The notes below the pieces were generated by a model, which searched no databases, was not told the DNA's origin, and saw only the letters and a program-made list of their open reading frames with translations. Source: an uncultured Clostridia bacterium (lineage in GTDB: Bacteria; Bacillota; Clostridia; Christensenellales; CAG-314). From it: 46,835 nt of DNA. The stretch spans positions 1-46,835 of the forward strand of contig CANQGD010000012.1 of NCBI GenBank assembly GCA_947601445.1. Reading direction: 5' to 3'. A program made the translations under genes and the position numbers. Below are positions 1-9,251 of this stretch, one piece after another. Position 1 is the stretch's first letter, and the number at the start of each line of letters is the position of its first letter.

Positions 1-2
1 AG

Positions 3-489
3 ACTCCCGAAGCGGATAAATTGCAAACGGAGGTCTTGTCCGAAGACGCACAACCTGCCGATACCGGTGACGATACGGAAAAGGAAAGTTTCGGTGTTCG
101 TTTCAAAAACTTTTTTGTGATGTTGGGCGGCAAAATACGCAATTATTTTGTAAACTTGGGCAAGCGCATACGCGATTTTTGGGTAAACGCCTGGCACAAA
201 ACAGTACGTTTTTTCAAAAACGTAGGAGTGTTCTTCCGAATGATATGGTCGTTGTTGGTGGAGGTGAAATGCAAAATTTCCGACAAAGCCAAACAGCGTA
301 AAGCCAAACGTCTCGCAGCCGAACAAGGCGAATCCACGGATTTGCCGATCGAAGAGACTGAATCTCAGCAAGAACCGATACTTATCACAGACGAGCAGCT
401 TGTATCGGAAGATACGGCGTTCAATAACGCCGTCGTAGCTGACGAAACCGCTTCGGACGAGGAAGAATTCGAAGAAGTGGACGAAGTAA
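3..489 (+). pseudogene. N-terminal fragment of a sugar ABC permease-like gene, open at the left edge
   Basis: This reading frame is open from the left edge, so its true start is outside the window. It encodes a lysine- and aromatic-rich stretch with repeated F-F-V/K-x-F patterns (KNFFVMLGGKIRNYFVNLG), then a charged acidic tail. The aromatic/basic stretch resembles residues 100-150 of the intact MalF-like permease at 38949-40727, which precede that protein's first membrane helix. Here no membrane helix follows. Around 490-505 the coding signal jumps to another frame that encodes the second half of a MalG-like permease. I read this as a remnant of a permease operon joined out of frame by a deletion or an assembly error. 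The match to the MalF N-terminus is by eye and is inference. Confidence 0.5.
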
Positions 490-1209
490 TGGAAATGGAG
501 CAACTACCGCGAGGCGGCTCAAACACTCAACTTCTTCAACACGTTGTTGCAAACCGCGTATATTTCCGTTTTACCGTCCATTTTCCAAACGGTAGCATGC
601 GGCGTTACGGCTTACGGCTTAGCTCGTTTCCGTTTCCCCGGCAAAAAGATAATTTTTACCCTCATCATACTCACATTCATTGTGCCTCCGCAACTGACAA
701 TGATGCCTCAGCTCATCATCTTTACCAAGTTGGGCTTTGCGGGCAACGTACTCAGCTTTATGATACCGGCGGCACTTGGTCAGGGCATAAAGTCGGCGGT
801 GTTTATCCTCATCTTTTACCAGTTCTTCCGCGGCATACCGGATTCCGTTGTGGAAGCTGCCAAGATCGACGGCGCCAACTCTTTTCAGATATTTACTCGC
901 ATAGGTATCCCCGCGGCAATGCCGGCAATTCTGCTCAGCTTTTTGTTGTCCGTGGTGTGGTACTACAACGAAACGGTTTTGTCCACAGTTTATTTGGGCA
1001 CAAGCGTCAAAATGTTGCCCTTGGAGTTGGAAAAATTCCAAGCCACCTATTCTGAACTGTTCCCGCCGGAAACAACGGGCAAATCCGTAAACGAAGCCAT
1101 TTACATGGCAGGAACTTTGCTAAACGTTTTGCCGTTACTCGTAATGTACTTCTTTACGCAAAAGTACTTTGTGGACGGCATCGACAAGGCGGGCATCACC
1201 GGCGAATAA
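490..1209 (+). pseudogene. MalG-like sugar ABC permease lacking its first membrane helix
   Basis: This is the inner-membrane subunit of a carbohydrate (CUT1-type) ABC importer. The frame opens just after a TAA at 487-489 and immediately reads N-Y-R-E-A-A-Q-T-L-N-F-F-N-T-L, the sequence that follows helix 1 in MalG-type permeases. Five hydrophobic segments follow, with the conserved EAA loop EAAKIDGANSFQIF that contacts the ATPase. Helix 1 and the preceding segment, about 70 residues, are missing, and no start codon with a ribosome site lies at the right place; the first ATG is at 544, inside a membrane helix. The gene is therefore broken or depends on the fragment upstream in another frame. 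It precedes two GH144-like genes and an ATPase and probably belonged to their transporter. Confidence 0.75.
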
Positions 1210-1237
1210 GCCGTTCCCGTCATACTGAGGTAGCTTA

Positions 1238-2575
1238 ATGAAAAAATTTGTAACTATATTATTGTCCGTATTGCTGATGGCATCACTGCTTACTTGTTTT
1301 GTCGCTTGCGACGAAACTTCCGATGAGCAGTTGCTTGCCGATTACAGCGAGCAGATCGATCGTGAAATGAAGGGCTGTTTCGACTTCTTCTGGAACGAAG
1401 CGCAAACAAATCCTACCTCGCCCGCTTACGGACTTGTTGCGGATAGAGCCGGCGTCACCAAGAACGCCAACGCGTCCATTGCCTCTGTGGGCTTTGGTTT
1501 GGCGGCGTATGTTATCGGCGTCGAAGAAGGCTATATCAGCCGCGATGAGGCAGAACAACGCGTCAAAGGCACTTTGCAAACGTTGCTGCGCTTGCAGACG
1601 GATGGCGGCAATGCCACCAAACACGGGTTTTTCACTCACTTTTTGAATATGTCCTCTGCCAAGCCTGCTATCGGAAGCGAAATCTCTTCTATCGACACGG
1701 CAATTATGCTGTGCGGTGCGCTTACTGCGGCAGAGTATTTCGGCGGCGAAGTGGAAACTCTTGCCAATACCATATATGCCAATGTCGATTGGACTTCTAT
1801 GCGTATGACGCGCGATGGCAAACACTATATCGCTATGACATTCAATTCCGCAGGCACCCCCGTTACACCGTGGGATTACTATGCGGAGCAACTGATGATC
1901 TACGTATTGGGCGCGGGCAGCCCCAACGAGCAATTCCGTCTGGATGACACGGAATACTATGATTTTACCCGTACACAAGGCAATTACGGCGGTCACAAGT
2001 TTTATTACAGCTGGTTTGGCAGCATATTCACATACCAATTCAGTCATGCTTTCATCGACTTCCGTGACAAAATCGACGCAAACGGCACAAATTGGTTCGA
2101 CAACTCCGTAGAGGCTTCTCTTGCCGCTTACAATTACTGCCGCGACAATGCAAAGCTCTCGCTCACCTACAAAGATGGAGGTTGGGGACTCACGGCTTGC
2201 GATGTGCCGGGCGAAAACGGTTACAGCGGAGAACTCGGCTGCCCGCCCAGAGGCTGGACACCGAACGAAAATTACAAAAGTATCGAAGGAACAATTGCAC
2301 CTTGCGGCGCTATCGGCAGTGTTGTGTTTACACCCAAACAATCTCTCGAAGCGTTGGATCACTATCAAAGTATACGCTTTATCAACGGGCAGTACGGTCT
2401 GTTGGATAGCTACAATCTCGACCGCGACTATTACGGAATGGACTACATCGGAATAGACAAAGGCATTTCTCTTGTTATGCTTTACAACTTTAAGTGCGGC
2501 GGTGTGTGGCAGCTGACCAACGGTAACGAATACTTGCAAAACGGACTTGAAGCGTTGGGCTTTATTGCTCAGTAG
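1238..2575 (+). CDS. Secreted lipoprotein of the GH144-like (beta-1,2-glucanase / glycoamylase PF10091) family
   Basis: This is a 445-residue protein with a lipoprotein signal: basic N-terminus, hydrophobic core, and a lipobox ending in FVAC with the lipidated Cys at 24. The rest resembles the (alpha/alpha)6-barrel family that includes endo-beta-1,2-glucanases (GH144), which cleave linear beta-1,2-glucan to sophoro-oligosaccharides. Conserved blocks include S-I-D-T-A-I-M-L-C-G-A-L (Asp153), W-D-Y-Y-A-E-Q-L (Glu217), a Q-F-S-H-A-F-I-D-F-R block and a C-terminal Y-I-G-I-D-K-G-I. Asp153 and Glu217 are the most likely active-site acids, by family analogy. It lies 28 bases after the broken permease and is followed 7 bases later by a cytosolic paralogue. 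Family membership is fairly sure; the exact substrate is not. Confidence 0.8.
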   Translation: MKKFVTILLSVLLMASLLTCFVACDETSDEQLLADYSEQIDREMKGCFDFFWNEAQTNPTSPAYGLVADRAGVTKNANASIASVGFGLAAYVIGVEEGYISRDEAEQRVKGTLQTLLRLQTDGGNATKHGFFTHFLNMSSAKPAIGSEISSIDTAIMLCGALTAAEYFGGEVETLANTIYANVDWTSMRMTRDGKHYIAMTFNSAGTPVTPWDYYAEQLMIYVLGAGSPNEQFRLDDTEYYDFTRTQGNYGGHKFYYSWFGSIFTYQFSHAFIDFRDKIDANGTNWFDNSVEASLAAYNYCRDNAKLSLTYKDGGWGLTACDVPGENGYSGELGCPPRGWTPNENYKSIEGTIAPCGAIGSVVFTPKQSLEALDHYQSIRFINGQYGLLDSYNLDRDYYGMDYIGIDKGISLVMLYNFKCGGVWQLTNGNEYLQNGLEALGFIAQ

Positions 2576-2582
2576 GTGGTGC

Positions 2583-3863
2583 ATGACGGAAAACAACAAT
2601 AGCGGTGTACACCGCGCTCCCGAGCGCAATCGACAACCGCGCATCAAGCCTCCCGCCCCATTGGAGCAGGAATTGCATGGATGTTTTCGGTTCTTTTGGG
2701 ACAATTTCTCTCGCGGAGAGCGTACCTACGGTCTTATGCCGGATCGCGTGCCGGATATAAAACACAAATGTTCCGTTGCCTCAAATGGCTTTATGCTGGC
2801 GGCAATGGCGGTGGGAGCGGACTTTCATTGGGTAGACTTCAATTCCGCCAAAACCGTATGCGACAGAACTCTTTCCACGTTGCTCGGTTTGCAGCAAAGT
2901 CATGGGTTTTTGTACCACTTTTATAGCGGTGATACAGGCGAAAGATACAAACAAAGCGAGCTTTCCACTATCGATACGGCGTTGCTGTTTTGCGGAGCGC
3001 TAACCGCAGGGTCTTACTTTGGCGGATCAACACTGAAATTGGCACGACGGTTGGTACAACGTGCGGATTGGAATTACTTTTACGACCCGCAGCGCAAGCA
3101 ATTTCGAATGGCGTACTACGATGGAGAAGGTTTGCACGCTTGGTGGGATTACTACGCCGAGCAATTGGTAATCTATGTGTTGGCAGCGGCAGGCAACGGA
3201 TGGCAATTTGCCCGTGACGCGTACGAAAATCTCGGTCGCTTGCAGGGCAAAGCAGCCAACGGACAACCATTTGTGCACACCTGGTTCGGCAGTTTGTTCG
3301 CTCACCAGTTCAGTCACGCATTTGTGGATTTTCGCGGCAAAACGGACTCTCTCGGCATGGATTGGTTTGCCAATTCGGTGACGGCGTCTCTCAACGACAT
3401 TGTGTTTTGCGAGCAACGGCCGAAGCTGTTTCCGCAAGGCGTATGGGGGTTGACCTCATGTGCGGTACCCGGCGGTTACAGGGGTAATATGGGTTGTCCG
3501 CCCAGCGGCAACAACGACACCGAACACTTTTGCGACGGAACCGTGGCGCCATGTGCTGCATTAGGCAGTATAGTGTTCACTCCGCAGCAGAGTTTGAAGG
3601 CATTGGAGCAATTCGACAAGTATCCCAAGTTGCAAGGCAAGTACGGTCTGTACGATTCGTTCAATCCGTCGCAGGGTTGCAACACAACCTGTTACATCGG
3701 CATAGACAAGGGCATTACGCTGCTGATGGGCGCCAACTATTGCCACAACACGGTATGGAAATACTTCAATTCTCTTTCGGAAATTCGCCACGCAATGAGC
3801 GTGTTGGGTTTCACGCAACGACAGACAACAACCGCTTCGGCGGAGCAAATAAAACTAAAATAA
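2583..3863 (+). CDS. Cytosolic GH144-like glucanase paralogue
   Basis: This 426-residue protein shares the same landmarks as its upstream neighbour: S-T-I-D-T-A-L-L-F-C-G-A-L (Asp131), W-W-D-Y-Y-A-E-Q-L (Glu193), H-Q-F-S-H-A-F-V-D-F-R and Y-I-G-I-D-K-G-I. It has no signal peptide. I place the start at the ATG 7 bases after the upstream stop, preceded by GGTGG; the frame extends further 5' to 2547, but that would overlap the previous gene and add residues unlike the family. A secreted and a cytosolic copy side by side suggest a two-step scheme in which polymer is cut outside and imported oligomers are cut inside. The cytosolic copy may act on oligosaccharides, or be an exo-acting sophorohydrolase-like enzyme; this cannot be told from sequence alone. 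Confidence 0.78.
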   Translation: MTENNNSGVHRAPERNRQPRIKPPAPLEQELHGCFRFFWDNFSRGERTYGLMPDRVPDIKHKCSVASNGFMLAAMAVGADFHWVDFNSAKTVCDRTLSTLLGLQQSHGFLYHFYSGDTGERYKQSELSTIDTALLFCGALTAGSYFGGSTLKLARRLVQRADWNYFYDPQRKQFRMAYYDGEGLHAWWDYYAEQLVIYVLAAAGNGWQFARDAYENLGRLQGKAANGQPFVHTWFGSLFAHQFSHAFVDFRGKTDSLGMDWFANSVTASLNDIVFCEQRPKLFPQGVWGLTSCAVPGGYRGNMGCPPSGNNDTEHFCDGTVAPCAALGSIVFTPQQSLKALEQFDKYPKLQGKYGLYDSFNPSQGCNTTCYIGIDKGITLLMGANYCHNTVWKYFNSLSEIRHAMSVLGFTQRQTTTASAEQIKLK

Positions 3864-3909
3864 TTAAAAATAATGGCAAAACGTCACTATTTACAATCAG
3901 GAGGAGCAA

Positions 3910-5031
3910 ATGGCAAACATATCTCTCAGAAACATTGCAAAGGTGTACCCCGGCGGAGTCCGCGCGGTTCACGACTTCAACTTGGAAATCCATGACAAGG
4001 AATTTGTGGTATTCGTAGGACCGTCCGGCTGCGGCAAATCCACAACCCTCAGAATGATTGCCGGTTTGGAGGAAATCAGCGAGGGCGATCTGTATATCGA
4101 TGACAGACGGGTCAACAACGTAGAACCCAAAGATAGGGACATTGCAATGGTGTTCCAAAACTACGCCCTTTATCCGTATATGACCGTGTTCGAAAACATG
4201 TCTTGCGGCTTGCGTTTGCGCAAGGTTCCCAAAAAGGAAATCGAGCAAAAGGTCAAAGCGGCAGCCAAAATTTTGGGCTTGGAAGACTACCTCGACCGCA
4301 AACCGAAAAACCTATCGGGCGGTCAACGTCAACGTGTTGCGTTGGGACGCGCCATAGTGCGTGACCCAAAGGTTTTCCTGCTGGATGAGCCTCTTTCCAA
4401 TTTGGACGCCAAAATGCGTACCCAAATGAGGACGGAAATCATCAAGCTACACAATCAACTGCAAGCTACGTTCATCTACGTTACCCACGACCAAACCGAG
4501 GCTATGACTATGGGTACTCGCATTGTTGTAATGAAAGACGGTCTCATTCAACAGGTGGACACCCCCGACAACCTTTACACCTATCCCGCCAACAAGTTTG
4601 TTGCAGGTTTCATCGGCACGCCGCAAATGAACTTTTTGGATGTTACCCTTGAAGAGGAAGATGACAAACTGTTTGCCAAAATCGGTCGCAACCGTCTGCT
4701 CATTCATCCCGAAACGGTCAAGCGCCTCACTGTGGAAGAAGTCAACAAGCGTCAGTTTGTGTTGGGCGTTCGTCCCGAAGACGTACATACCGGAGAGGGA
4801 TTTGCCGAGCAATTCGGCAGCGCAGCCATTAAAGCGACTGTCAACGTTACCGAAAAACTTGGCAACGAAACGCTCATCTATTGCAGTATCGACGGCACCG
4901 ATGCGGAAATCGTTTTGCGCGGCGGTTCTCGTTGCAGAGCTGAGGCAGGCGATCAAATCACTGCTTATGTGGATACTCAGCACATTCAGCTGTTTGACTA
5001 CGACACCGAAGAAACCCTGCTCAAACGTTAA
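3910..5031 (+). CDS. Sugar ABC transporter ATPase, MsmX/MalK/UgpC type
   Basis: This is the cytosolic ATPase subunit that powers CUT1 carbohydrate importers. At 373 residues it has the family's usual length. The Walker [10 protein letters not shown] (residues 37-45), the signature LSGGQRQR, the Walker B VFLLDEP, the D-loop SNLDAK and the H-loop THDQ are all present, followed by a C-terminal regulatory TOBE/OB domain. A strong AGGAGG lies six bases before the ATG. MsmX-type ATPases often serve several transporters. Here it may pair with the damaged permease upstream and with others elsewhere in the genome. A second ATPase of the same family, with an insertion, is at 41767-43047. Confidence 0.93.
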   Translation: MANISLRNIAKVYPGGVRAVHDFNLEIHDKEFVVFVGPSGCGKSTTLRMIAGLEEISEGDLYIDDRRVNNVEPKDRDIAMVFQNYALYPYMTVFENMSCGLRLRKVPKKEIEQKVKAAAKILGLEDYLDRKPKNLSGGQRQRVALGRAIVRDPKVFLLDEPLSNLDAKMRTQMRTEIIKLHNQLQATFIYVTHDQTEAMTMGTRIVVMKDGLIQQVDTPDNLYTYPANKFVAGFIGTPQMNFLDVTLEEEDDKLFAKIGRNRLLIHPETVKRLTVEEVNKRQFVLGVRPEDVHTGEGFAEQFGSAAIKATVNVTEKLGNETLIYCSIDGTDAEIVLRGGSRCRAEAGDQITAYVDTQHIQLFDYDTEETLLKR

Positions 5032-5183
5032 TGCGTTTCTGCATTTTTGCGGAGATGCGGTGCGCCAAGCGTCTTTATGCTTGCGGATAATCACTCGTTC
5101 CTCTGCAAATACTTTTAGCAAGTCGTTTCGGAGCAATCCGAAATGCAATATATACAAAAAAATTTAATAAGGAGAAAATCACA
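5032..5183 (+). other. Intergenic leader with two hairpins
   Basis: The gap between the ATPase and the repeat lipoprotein holds two potential RNA hairpins. The first, 5031-5058, is a 12-pair stem with several G-U pairs and no T-run, just after the ATPase stop. The second, 5126-5143, is a perfect 7-pair stem TTTCGGA/TCCGAAA closed by a GCAA tetraloop. Neither looks like a classical terminator. They may set relative mRNA stability between the two genes. No convincing promoter was seen. Confidence 0.35.
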
Positions 5184-8069
5184 ATGAAAGCAAGAAAAAT
5201 TGTACTCGCCGTGTTGTTGAGCGTGCTTATGATTGCTTCTGCCCTGCTTGTGGTTGCCTGCCACAAGGTAGAGGACGAAAGCGTCAAGATCGATCTGCTC
5301 AAAGCCGGCGACTGGTCAAACGATCGCGATGAAACTTCGTATAACATCAGCGACAGTAGCGGCAAAATGGTCGTCGAGTACGAAACATCCGGAGCGTATC
5401 AGTATGTAAAGAGAACGCTTGTGGAAGATGTGGAGCAACTTGCAAAAATAAAGACGTTGGTATTCAAAGCGTCTGTCGCAAGTGAAACAAGCGAACATCC
5501 CGTTATAACCCTCAAATTCGAGGGCGGAGCCGAACCCATTCCCGAAATCAAATTCGAAGTCGGCACAACGGAAAAGACCTATGAGTGGGATGTCAGCCAA
5601 TTGGCTGTTTCAACGCGCACTCGTCTTCTTCTGTTTATGGAAGGCGAACTTCTTTCCGCAAAGGGTACATTGACAGCAAGTGAGTTCTATATGACAAGCG
5701 ACGCTATCAATACCGCAAACAAAATCGTTCCCTACGTAGAACCCACACCGGAGCCTCCCAAGGATATAACTTGGAATGAGATCAAGGACGGAGCTCTTAC
5801 CGTTAATGCGGGTTGGTATGATGCGGGCAGCGGTGTGTACACTGCAACCAAAAATACCGACAACAGCTACAAGATCGTCGTCGCTAAGCAAAATATTCAG
5901 GATCATAAATGGCCCGCAGCTTTCGCGTATGTATACGGCGACGCTATCAAAAATATGAAGTCTTTCAAGATAACCGTTAAAGGTACCGCAGGCACAAAGC
6001 TGATGGTTAAACCCTTCAATCAAAACTCGCTTGAAGAGACCTTTGACCTCAATGGTGAGGAACAGACATTTATAGTGGATATTGCTGACTACGTTGCTGG
6101 AGCAGATCGCAATTTTGCACAGGCGGCTGACGCGGCAAGCGCAACAGACGACAACAAAGTAGCGCTTATTTACGCGCCCGAAACAGTAGGTAAGGACGGC
6201 AGCGGTGAGTTCACCGTTATTTCCGCCGAGTTCTCTACCGAGTATGCACCCATAACAGAAAACGTAAAGGTTATCACAGCAGATGACAGAACGGTCGGTA
6301 CCGATTGGTATTCAAAGAACAGGGGCGAATACGTTCCCACTGTGCAAGACGGCAAAGTTACCGTTACTTACACAAAGCAAGATTCATACTCGGCGATTAT
6401 TGCCTATGTAAAAGGTGAAGCCATTGCCAATATGAAGAGCATTGTGTTTACCGTAAAGGGACCCGAGGGTAAAACTGCTCTACTCAAACCTTTTGATGCA
6501 AATATTAAAGATGTGTTGCCCGAAACTCAACATGAATTTAATGGAAACGAGCAAGTTGTACCAATCGATATTAGCAAATACATTGAATCGCTTGAAGACA
6601 AAACCTTTGCCACCAAGACGCCAATGTCAATAATTATGGATCCGGGCGATGACAAAGCTTCCGGCTCATTCGAAATTATCAAGGTTGAGTTCAGCACGGA
6701 TGAAGTGACTCCTCCTACACCCGAGGAAAAAGATGTTGTTAATGAAATTACGGTTGACAACAGAACAGCCAATGCTGCCTGGTATGACGGCGGTGACAAT
6801 GTTTACACAATTGATAAAGACGGAACTGCCTTCAATGTCAAATTCCAAAAGGCAGAACAGGGTAATGAATGGTCGAGCATCAAGGCTTATGTAAAAGGTG
6901 CCGATCTTGCGCAAATGAAGAGCGTTGTGTTTACAATCAGCGGTGACAAGGGTCTCAAACTTATGTTGAAACCTTTCGATGACGGTGCTATTCAGCAAGA
7001 ACACGAGTTGAACGGAACCGAGCAAACGTTTGTGTTGCCTCTTGGTACGCATTTTGACGGTATCACACCGAGTGAAAAGGAAACAATCCTCATCTTCGCC
7101 GCTCCTAACGAAAACGGTAAGTCCGGAGAATTCCGTATTATCAATGTTGAGTTCTCCACAAAGGAAGAAGGCGGTGCTCCCGATTATCCGCAAGGATATA
7201 AAGAAATCACTGCAACGGATATGACCCTTACTACGTGGGAAGATGGCGGAGACAAATTGTACACATTTGAAGACGGTGAAAACGGCGCAGTAGATGTGAC
7301 AGTAACTAAAAACAATTCAAGTCAATGGGCGGGAATGCGTTCACTCATCTACGGCGAGGCTCTCAAAAACGTCAAGACTTTCAGAATCGTTCTCAAAGGA
7401 ACAGCCGGTGAAAAAGTGCTTGTAAAACCATTTGATACTCTTGAAACGGAAACGGCGGTTGAATTTACAGGTGAGGAACAAGTCGTAAATATCTACGTTG
7501 ACGATTATGTTAGAGACAGTGCGCGTAATTTCACCGAGAAAGTGAACATTGCAGCAGACAACAGGGTTGTAATTATCGGTTTGCCCGGTGAGAAGCAAGG
7601 AACACAAAAATTTACAATTGTATCGGCAACCTTTGTTGGAGAAGAAGCTACAACCATCACTGCGGAACAAACCGAGGTAAATACTCGTTTTTACAGCAAT
7701 GATCCGGGTGTGTATAAATTTGAAGATACCGATGACGGTTTAAAATTATCTTGGAATAAAGAATCTCCGTATGAGTGGGCTTTCTGCTATGTGAATGTAA
7801 CAGGAGAGGCTATTAAAAACTATACCAAAGTAATCTTCAATGTGACAGTTACCGAAGCCATTAAATGCACTTTTAAACCTTTTGATAACGGTGATATTCA
7901 AAAGCCGGATCAAGAATTGGCTCCCGGTGATACGGTGACAATTGAAGTTGATTACAGCTCCATTGTAGATACCCTTAACGTTGATCAGAGTCTTAAAATC
8001 TTGATTTTCGCACAAGGCGGAATTGCCGGAGAGGGTAGTATGATTATTGAAAGCATATATTTCGCTTAA
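5184..8069 (+). CDS. Large surface lipoprotein with six tandem domains, putative glycan binder
   Basis: This 961-residue protein begins with a lipoprotein signal; the lipobox is VVAC with Cys at 26. After it come six consecutive domains of about 140-165 residues, starting near residues 35, 192, 357, 517, 671 and 821. The last five are clearly related and share a W/F-Y/E-x-x-x-G-x-x-Y opening, a Y-V-K-G-E/D-A-I-x-N-M-K-S block, K-P-F-D and E-Q-T-F motifs; the first is divergent. The alternating hydrophobic pattern suggests beta-sandwich modules, as in carbohydrate-binding modules. No catalytic or ABC-solute-binding fold was recognised. Being last in a locus with two glucanases and an ATPase, it may tether glycan to the cell. 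The function is inferred only from architecture and context. AAGGAG precedes the ATG. Confidence 0.7.
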   Translation: MKARKIVLAVLLSVLMIASALLVVACHKVEDESVKIDLLKAGDWSNDRDETSYNISDSSGKMVVEYETSGAYQYVKRTLVEDVEQLAKIKTLVFKASVASETSEHPVITLKFEGGAEPIPEIKFEVGTTEKTYEWDVSQLAVSTRTRLLLFMEGELLSAKGTLTASEFYMTSDAINTANKIVPYVEPTPEPPKDITWNEIKDGALTVNAGWYDAGSGVYTATKNTDNSYKIVVAKQNIQDHKWPAAFAYVYGDAIKNMKSFKITVKGTAGTKLMVKPFNQNSLEETFDLNGEEQTFIVDIADYVAGADRNFAQAADAASATDDNKVALIYAPETVGKDGSGEFTVISAEFSTEYAPITENVKVITADDRTVGTDWYSKNRGEYVPTVQDGKVTVTYTKQDSYSAIIAYVKGEAIANMKSIVFTVKGPEGKTALLKPFDANIKDVLPETQHEFNGNEQVVPIDISKYIESLEDKTFATKTPMSIIMDPGDDKASGSFEIIKVEFSTDEVTPPTPEEKDVVNEITVDNRTANAAWYDGGDNVYTIDKDGTAFNVKFQKAEQGNEWSSIKAYVKGADLAQMKSVVFTISGDKGLKLMLKPFDDGAIQQEHELNGTEQTFVLPLGTHFDGITPSEKETILIFAAPNENGKSGEFRIINVEFSTKEEGGAPDYPQGYKEITATDMTLTTWEDGGDKLYTFEDGENGAVDVTVTKNNSSQWAGMRSLIYGEALKNVKTFRIVLKGTAGEKVLVKPFDTLETETAVEFTGEEQVVNIYVDDYVRDSARNFTEKVNIAADNRVVIIGLPGEKQGTQKFTIVSATFVGEEATTITAEQTEVNTRFYSNDPGVYKFEDTDDGLKLSWNKESPYEWAFCYVNVTGEAIKNYTKVIFNVTVTEAIKCTFKPFDNGDIQKPDQELAPGDTVTIEVDYSSIVDTLNVDQSLKILIFAQGGIAGEGSMIIESIYFA

Positions 8070-8104
8070 TAATCTCTCCAAAGCTGTATAACCACAAACA
8101 ACAA

Positions 8105-8140
8105 GAAATATCCATCGACTTTTGTCGGTGGATATTTCTT
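8105..8140 (+). terminator. Rho-independent terminator after the repeat lipoprotein
   Basis: A 15-pair stem (8105-8119 with 8124-8138, one G-U pair) around a TTTT loop is followed by a short T-rich stretch. It closes the glycan operon. Confidence 0.85.
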
Positions 8141-8389
8141 TGTGAAAAATTGGGCTTAATAAGATTTTTCAAAATGGTTTTTACCGTGACAACGAAGAAA
8201 TTCGGCTTGGCAATTGATTTATCAAAGTTTTGACTGCAACGATATTTAAGCGCAAGTTGAAAATCATATACTTGCACATATATTTTTAATCAAAGTATAA
8301 CAGTAATTTTATAAGTTTCTTTCGTTGGTTTTGAGACGATTTGTTTTTGTACAAAGCATAAAATTCGGGCTTGTCCAATATTTTATTGT
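8141..8389 (+). promoter_or_regulatory. Upstream region of the spoIIIA operon, no certain promoter
   Basis: This 249-base AT-rich gap should hold the sporulation promoter of the spoIIIA operon, which is SigE-dependent in Bacillus. CATAAAAT at about 8358-8365 resembles a SigE -10 element, but I find no good -35 partner. No gene is evident. The spoIIIAA ATG at 8390 has no clear ribosome site. Confidence 0.25.
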
Positions 8390-9214
8390 ATGAGGTTGTG
8401 GGAGTGTTTGCCGCAAGAGATTTCGGCAAGATTGCGTTCGCTTGCCGACGTCAGAGAAATACGTTTACGCAACAACAGACCGATAAGGGTAAACGTCGGA
8501 GGGCAGTGGTATACCATTGGCACAAAGGGTTTGTTAAAGTCGGACGAAAACGGATTATTGCTTGATGAAGAATGTGATTCGATTGTAAGACGCGCCTGCA
8601 ACAATTCGGTATATGCTTATGAAAAAATGCTTGCAAAAGGTTTTTTTACCTTGGAGGACGGCTCACGCATAGGAGTATGCGGTCAGACGGCGGGCGCGTG
8701 CGAAATGGTCTTTCGCAAATATACTTCGCTATGTATCCGCATTCCGCATCGAGTTGCTCTTGTGGATGAACAGACATTTGAACAATGCCAACGTGGCAAT
8801 ATCGTTGTGATTGGTCCGCCGGGAAGCGGCAAAACGACTTTTCTGCGCGATTTGGCAACAAAGTTGGCGCGACGGTACAATGTGTTGGTTGTCGATGAAA
8901 GAGGAGAATTTTTTTACGATGACAACTTGTCCAATGCGTCCGATTGCGACGTATTGACATGGTGCGGCAAGAGTTATGCATTCGAGGTGGGTATCAGGGC
9001 TATGTCGCCGCAATGGATCGTGTGCGACGAGTTGGCGATAGACGACAAGGTCCATTTACGTGCAACTCTTGACAGCGGAGTGAATATTGCATGCAGCGTT
9101 CACGGAAATAACCGTGAGGAGTTCGAAGATAAATTCGGCGTTTCCGCAATGTTTACGACGATAGTTTTGCTGGATGGAAAACATTTAAAACCGCGTATTA
9201 TAACACAAAATTGA
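8390..9214 (+). CDS. spoIIIAA: Stage III sporulation protein AA
   Basis: This is the predicted ATPase of the SpoIIIA-SpoIIQ feeding-tube complex between mother cell and forespore, acting on the mother-cell side. The 274-residue protein has the family N-terminal block (V-R-E-I-R-L-R-N-N-R-P), Walker A GPPGSGKTT at 142-150, a Walker B region V-L-V-V-D-E-R-G-E, and the conserved I-V-C-D-E-L. It is somewhat short for the family. It is first in an eight-gene operon with tight spacing. No strong Shine-Dalgarno sequence precedes the ATG, but the N-terminus matches the family. Confidence 0.95.
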   Translation: MRLWECLPQEISARLRSLADVREIRLRNNRPIRVNVGGQWYTIGTKGLLKSDENGLLLDEECDSIVRRACNNSVYAYEKMLAKGFFTLEDGSRIGVCGQTAGACEMVFRKYTSLCIRIPHRVALVDEQTFEQCQRGNIVVIGPPGSGKTTFLRDLATKLARRYNVLVVDERGEFFYDDNLSNASDCDVLTWCGKSYAFEVGIRAMSPQWIVCDELAIDDKVHLRATLDSGVNIACSVHGNNREEFEDKFGVSAMFTTIVLLDGKHLKPRIITQN

Positions 9215-9251
9215 TGTTACAACTACGAAAAATGACAAAATAAATAATAAT

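Noticed and set aside
21..1055. A single 344-residue reading frame starting TTG at the left edge
   Set aside because: Only the first part looks like protein-coding sequence; after about 500 the real coding signal is the permease in another frame.
1283..2704. A 473-residue minus-strand frame opposite the first GH144-like gene
   Set aside because: It is the mirror of a clearly coding plus-strand gene, is rich in Cys/Arg, and has no recognisable domain.
5126..5143. GCAA-loop hairpin as a terminator or riboswitch
   Set aside because: It has no T-run and is too small for a known riboswitch; it is kept only as a possible mRNA hairpin.
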